From positions 1-64,000 of the forward strand of contig JAUHZU010000003.1 in NCBI GenBank assembly GCA_030425705.1: 64,000 bases of DNA. The letters are read 5' to 3'. This DNA is from Phycisphaerae bacterium. Lineage in GTDB: Bacteria > Planctomycetota > Phycisphaerae > Phycisphaerales > Phycisphaeraceae. Both the position numbers and the translations under genes were made by a program. Below, in pieces: positions 60,936-64,000 of the stretch; position 1 is the first letter of the stretch, and each line of letters opens with the position of its first letter. The notes beneath the pieces are model-generated. The model searched no databases and had not been told where the DNA came from. It was given only the letters and a program-made list of their open reading frames with translations.

Positions 60936-62483
60936 ATGGCGAAACAGAAAACCGCGATCGTCCCGACCCGTGAAGACAACTACCCCGAGTGGTACCAGCA
61001 GGTGGTCCGCGCCGCCGACCTCGCCGAGAACTCGGACGTGCGCGGCTGTATGGTCATCAAGCCCTGGGGCTATGCGCTCTGGGAAAACATGCAGCATGCG
61101 CTCGACCGGATGTTCAAGGACACCGGCCACAAGAACGCCTATTTCCCGCTGTTCATCCCCAAGAGCTTCCTCGAAAAAGAGGCGGCCCACGTCGAGGGCT
61201 TCGCCAAGGAATGCGCGGTCGTCACGCATCACCGCCTGGAAGACGACGGGCAGGGCGGCCTGAAGCCGGCCGGCGAGCTCGACGAGCCGCTGATCGTGCG
61301 CCCGACCAGCGAGACGATCATCGGCGCGGCGTTCGCTCGCTGGGTGGAGAGCTACCGCGACCTGCCGCTCCTGATCAACCAGTGGTGCAACGTCGTCCGC
61401 TGGGAGCTGCGGACCCGGCTGTTCCTGCGCACCGCCGAGTTCCTCTGGCAGGAGGGCCACACCGCCCACGCGACGCGCGAGGAGGCCGTCGCCGAGACCC
61501 GTCAGATGCACGATGTCTACGCCGACTTCGCCGAGAACTGGATGGCCATGCCCGTCATCAAGGGCGAGAAGACTGCGGGCGAACGGTTCCCCGGCGCGGT
61601 CTCGACGTACACGATCGAGGCGATGATGCAGGACCGCAAGGCGCTGCAGTCGGGGACCTCCCACTTCCTCGGCCAGAACTTCGCCAAGGCCCAGGACATC
61701 ATGTACCTGTCGGACGCCGGCCAGCGGGAGCACTGCTGGACCACGAGCTGGGGCGTGTCGACGCGTTTGATCGGCGGGCTCATCATGACGCACGCGGATG
61801 ACGACGGGCTGGTCCTCCCGCCGAAGCTCGCGCCCGCGCACGTCGTCATCCTGCCGATCACCTTCAAGGCCGACGACCCCGACGCGGTGCTGGCGTACTG
61901 CGAGGCGTTGCGTGACGAGCTGCGCAGCCAGGCATTCGCCGGCCGGGCGATCGAGGTCGAGATCGATACCCGTGATATCCGCGGCGGCGAGAAGACCTGG
62001 GGCTGGGTGAAGAAGGGTGCGCCGCTCCGCGTCGAGGTCGGCCAGCGCGACATGGCGGACAACAGCGTCTTTGTCGCCCGCCGCGACCAGGACGCGAAGG
62101 ACAAGCAGTCCGTGCCGCGCGACCGGTTTGTCGCCGACATCCGCGACACCTTGCAGTCGATCCAGGACAACCTGCTGGCGAAGGCGGCCGCGCACCGGGC
62201 CGAGCACACCCGGGTGATCAACGCGAAGGACAAGTTCTACAAGTTCTTCACCGCGAAGAACGCCGACCAGCCGGAGATCCACGGCGGGTTCGCGCTCGCG
62301 CACTGGAACGGCGACGAACAGATCGCCGAGCAGGTCCAGAAAGACCTGAGCGTCACGATCCGCTGCATCCCGCTCGAGGGCGAGTTGGAGAGGTGCGGGT
62401 TCGGCGACGCCGCGGGCGAGGGCAGGTGTATCTTCACCGGTGAACCGAGCAAGGGCCGTGTCGTGTGGGCGAAAGCGTATTGA
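60936..62483 (+). CDS. proS: Prolyl-tRNA synthetase
   Basis: The 515-residue class II enzyme has motif 2 NVVRWELRTRLFLRTAEFLWQEGHTAHATREEA, the proline pocket VRPTSETIIG and motif 3 TSWGVSTRLIGGLIMTHADD. It lacks the ~180-residue editing insertion of E. coli ProRS and has the C-terminal extra domain of the short archaeal/eukaryote-type ProRS. Such enzymes are found in several bacterial phyla. Start at ATG 60936, 12 bases after a weak ribosome binding site. Confidence 0.9.
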   Translation: MAKQKTAIVPTREDNYPEWYQQVVRAADLAENSDVRGCMVIKPWGYALWENMQHALDRMFKDTGHKNAYFPLFIPKSFLEKEAAHVEGFAKECAVVTHHRLEDDGQGGLKPAGELDEPLIVRPTSETIIGAAFARWVESYRDLPLLINQWCNVVRWELRTRLFLRTAEFLWQEGHTAHATREEAVAETRQMHDVYADFAENWMAMPVIKGEKTAGERFPGAVSTYTIEAMMQDRKALQSGTSHFLGQNFAKAQDIMYLSDAGQREHCWTTSWGVSTRLIGGLIMTHADDDGLVLPPKLAPAHVVILPITFKADDPDAVLAYCEALRDELRSQAFAGRAIEVEIDTRDIRGGEKTWGWVKKGAPLRVEVGQRDMADNSVFVARRDQDAKDKQSVPRDRFVADIRDTLQSIQDNLLAKAAAHRAEHTRVINAKDKFYKFFTAKNADQPEIHGGFALAHWNGDEQIAEQVQKDLSVTIRCIPLEGELERCGFGDAAGEGRCIFTGEPSKGRVVWAKAY

Positions 62484-62531
62484 GCGGTTGGCAGGCATGG
62501 TAGACTCGTGGGACCACCCCGGGAGTGACCG

Positions 62532-63338
62532 ATGCGCTGGACCGCCCTGATCGCCCTAGCCGTTGCCGTGACAGCTTGGCCTGCCGCCGGCCAAGGCAAC
62601 GATCGGTTCGAACTGGAGATCGGCGAGGACACCACCTTCTTCACCGGCCCGATTCGGGACAACGGCACGATCGACTACATCGCCGCGCTCAACGCGCACT
62701 ACGGCGAGGGGATCGCGAACGAGGACAACGCGTTTGCGGTGCTGGTGCAACTCTTTGCCGAGCCCGAGCCGGACCGATGGCTCGACGAAGAATCACACTG
62801 GCAACAAGCGTTCGGAGTCCTCGGGATCGATCCGCCCGCGGATCGGGTGCGATTCATCGATTGGACTTGCTTTGCCGCGGAACTTGGGCTGGATGAACGC
62901 GAGGGGCTTGGCCGGTACAACGCGGTGCTGGATGGACCGTGGATCGAGGCGGACCACCCCGAGATCACGGCTTGGCTCGATGCGAACGACGCCGCGGTGG
63001 CGTTGTTGCGGGAGGGCTTGGAGCGGGAGAGTTTTTTCTCCCCGGTGGTATCCGCCGATGACGACCGATCCGTATTGGGCGCTGTGAATCCCCAACTCGG
63101 GCACTACCGCCGTATCGCCCGGCTCCTGCAGATCCGTTTCTACAGAGCGGTTGCACAGGATGACGTAGGGTTGGCGGTCGAGTTAGCTTGGTCGATCGAT
63201 CGGCTGGGGTATCACGCTACCGCCGAGCCGACCATCATCGGAAAGCTAGTCGGGCTCTCGTGTCGGACATTGGCCTCGGATGCATCCACTACCTGTGCGA
63301 GCAGGGGGCGCTGCGCCATGAGCACGCGCTGCGGCTGA
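62532..63338 (+). CDS. Exported protein of unknown function, N-terminal part (frameshifted)
   Basis: The 268-residue frame opens with a signal peptide (TALIALAVAVTAWPAAGQG) and a helical body with WLDEESHWQQAFGVLGIDPP. Up to about 63258 it reads as a normal protein; then the frame continues 26 codons of nonsense (CRTLASDASTTCASRGRC) to a stop at 63338. In the +2 frame from GTG 63260 the sequence resumes as VSDIGLGCIHYLCEQGALRH and stays open to the window end, so one base appears to be missing near 63258-63260. Either a real frameshift or a sequence error. The family (planctomycete exported, ending ALVYSVGENG-like) has no known function. Confidence 0.6.
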   Translation: MRWTALIALAVAVTAWPAAGQGNDRFELEIGEDTTFFTGPIRDNGTIDYIAALNAHYGEGIANEDNAFAVLVQLFAEPEPDRWLDEESHWQQAFGVLGIDPPADRVRFIDWTCFAAELGLDEREGLGRYNAVLDGPWIEADHPEITAWLDANDAAVALLREGLERESFFSPVVSADDDRSVLGAVNPQLGHYRRIARLLQIRFYRAVAQDDVGLAVELAWSIDRLGYHATAEPTIIGKLVGLSCRTLASDASTTCASRGRCAMSTRCG

Positions 63339-64000
63339 TTCAGGGCCGTGCTCAGACCCACGAATTGCAATCGATCCAGGATGTTATCAACCACTCGGAT
63401 CGCTGCATGGCTCTGGAACAATCGCAGCTCTTGTACCTCAAGCTGGAAAAACAGCGACATGAGTTTGTGCTTGAGCATGGCGACGAGGACTTTGAGGTGG
63501 AGCCGATGTTCGATGTCAATCAGTCGCTGCGTCAGTTGAATGGCTACTACGATCAGCTTCTTTCCATTATGCGCGAGCCGGAAGCCGCTGAGCAGCGGCA
63601 GGCGTGGGATCGGTTCGAGCAGGAGGTTTATGCATCTTATGGCGAGCCCTATCTCGCCCGGGCAATCATCGTTGGGCTTTTTCAGTTGGCGACCGGGCAG
63701 GGCATCCCGACGCGGCTGCTAACCGAGAAGCTGACGCTCAAGCTTGCGCAAACACTACTGCCTACAGCTGGCGCTGCGGAGCGGACTGTGGCACGCAACG
63801 ACACTCGGCGCGTTGTCGATGCGACAGGTCTCGCCCTGCTCGGATACCGCGACCAGCACGGCGAGTTACCCGGATCGATCGATACCCTGGTTCCTACGTA
63901 CCTCGACGCGGTGCCGATGGACCCTTACACCGACCGGGAACTGGTCTACCGCGTCAACGACGATGGCTCGGCGCTGGTCTACAGCGTCGGCGAAAACGGG
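63260..64000 (+). pseudogene. C-terminal part of the frameshifted exported protein (runs off the window)
   Basis: The frame from 63260 encodes 247 residues without a stop: helices rich in Leu/Glu/Gln, then VDATGLALLGYRDQHGELPG and DAVPMDPYTDRELVYRVNDD, a C-terminal pattern common in exported planctomycete proteins (DPYTDxELxYR, YSVGENG). It continues the upstream ORF in a shifted frame. The real stop lies beyond the window. Confidence 0.6.

Overview
The window is high-GC chromosomal DNA that looks like a planctomycete, most likely of the class Phycisphaerae. The clues are an ECF sigma factor paired with a FecR/LamG anti-sigma protein, a PEP-CTERM protein, a prepilin-like secreted protein, a DUF5703 glycoside-hydrolase-like protein ending in a dockerin, a CxPxR sulfatase, a short CPECG zinc-ribbon tail, and a DksA homologue with a histone-H1-like Lys-rich arm. 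The taxonomic call is inference from gene content; there is no rRNA in the window.

Layout. 1-800: the edge of a mobile element, with an IS3-type transposase start, an Arm-domain (integrase-like) remnant and the 3' half of a class II tRNA. 840-7205: DUF3467, a proline-rich membrane protein, then an overlapping trio of DinB, NRDE/TANGO2 and a 932-residue hydrolase-DedA-ATP-grasp fusion. 7371-13981: sigma factor, anti-sigma, PEP-CTERM protein, prepilin-like protein and dockerin-bearing DUF5703 protein, a plausible surface polysaccharide module. 13982-15656: a 13-unit 21-bp hairpin repeat array, a leader, a two-domain gene cut by an in-frame TGA, a strong terminator and a dispersed repeat. 15657-19884: lipoprotein, OlsF-like lipid acyltransferase, YwaF-like membrane protein, methyltransferase. 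20007-22263: a translationally coupled redox cassette (two tiny membrane proteins, ferric-reductase/Rieske fusion, Cys-motif membrane protein). 22303-29547 (minus strand): a tripartite ABC efflux operon with a Cys-rich exported protein. 29641-35715: phospholipid synthesis, methyltransferase, DUF3565, DusB, MgtC-like protein and a sigma-54 activator. 35951-38319: an envelope-stress-like group of small lipoproteins including an entericidin, a PRC-barrel protein, DUF1328 and a four-helix protein. 38710-64000: mainly housekeeping (folC, serS, leuD, lspA, pstB, thrC, proS) mixed with an aldehyde dehydrogenase, an HTTM-DCC membrane pair, a sulfatase with a terpenoid-cyclase-fold neighbour, and a frameshifted gene running off the end.

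The strongest candidates for something undescribed are the 21-bp repeat/hairpin array with its adjoining interrupted gene, the redox cassette, the three-domain fusion protein, and an 18-bp palindromic element shared by the efflux operon and the mgtC-like gene. Several small stretches (about 5080-5480, 15620-16420, 31790-32340, 47150-47540, 57490-57950) look clearly lower in GC than their surroundings, two of them inside otherwise GC-rich genes. Genes too short for routine calling were found at 36512, 37528, 33475, 47137 and 51983 and are supported by ribosome binding sites, family resemblance or terminators.
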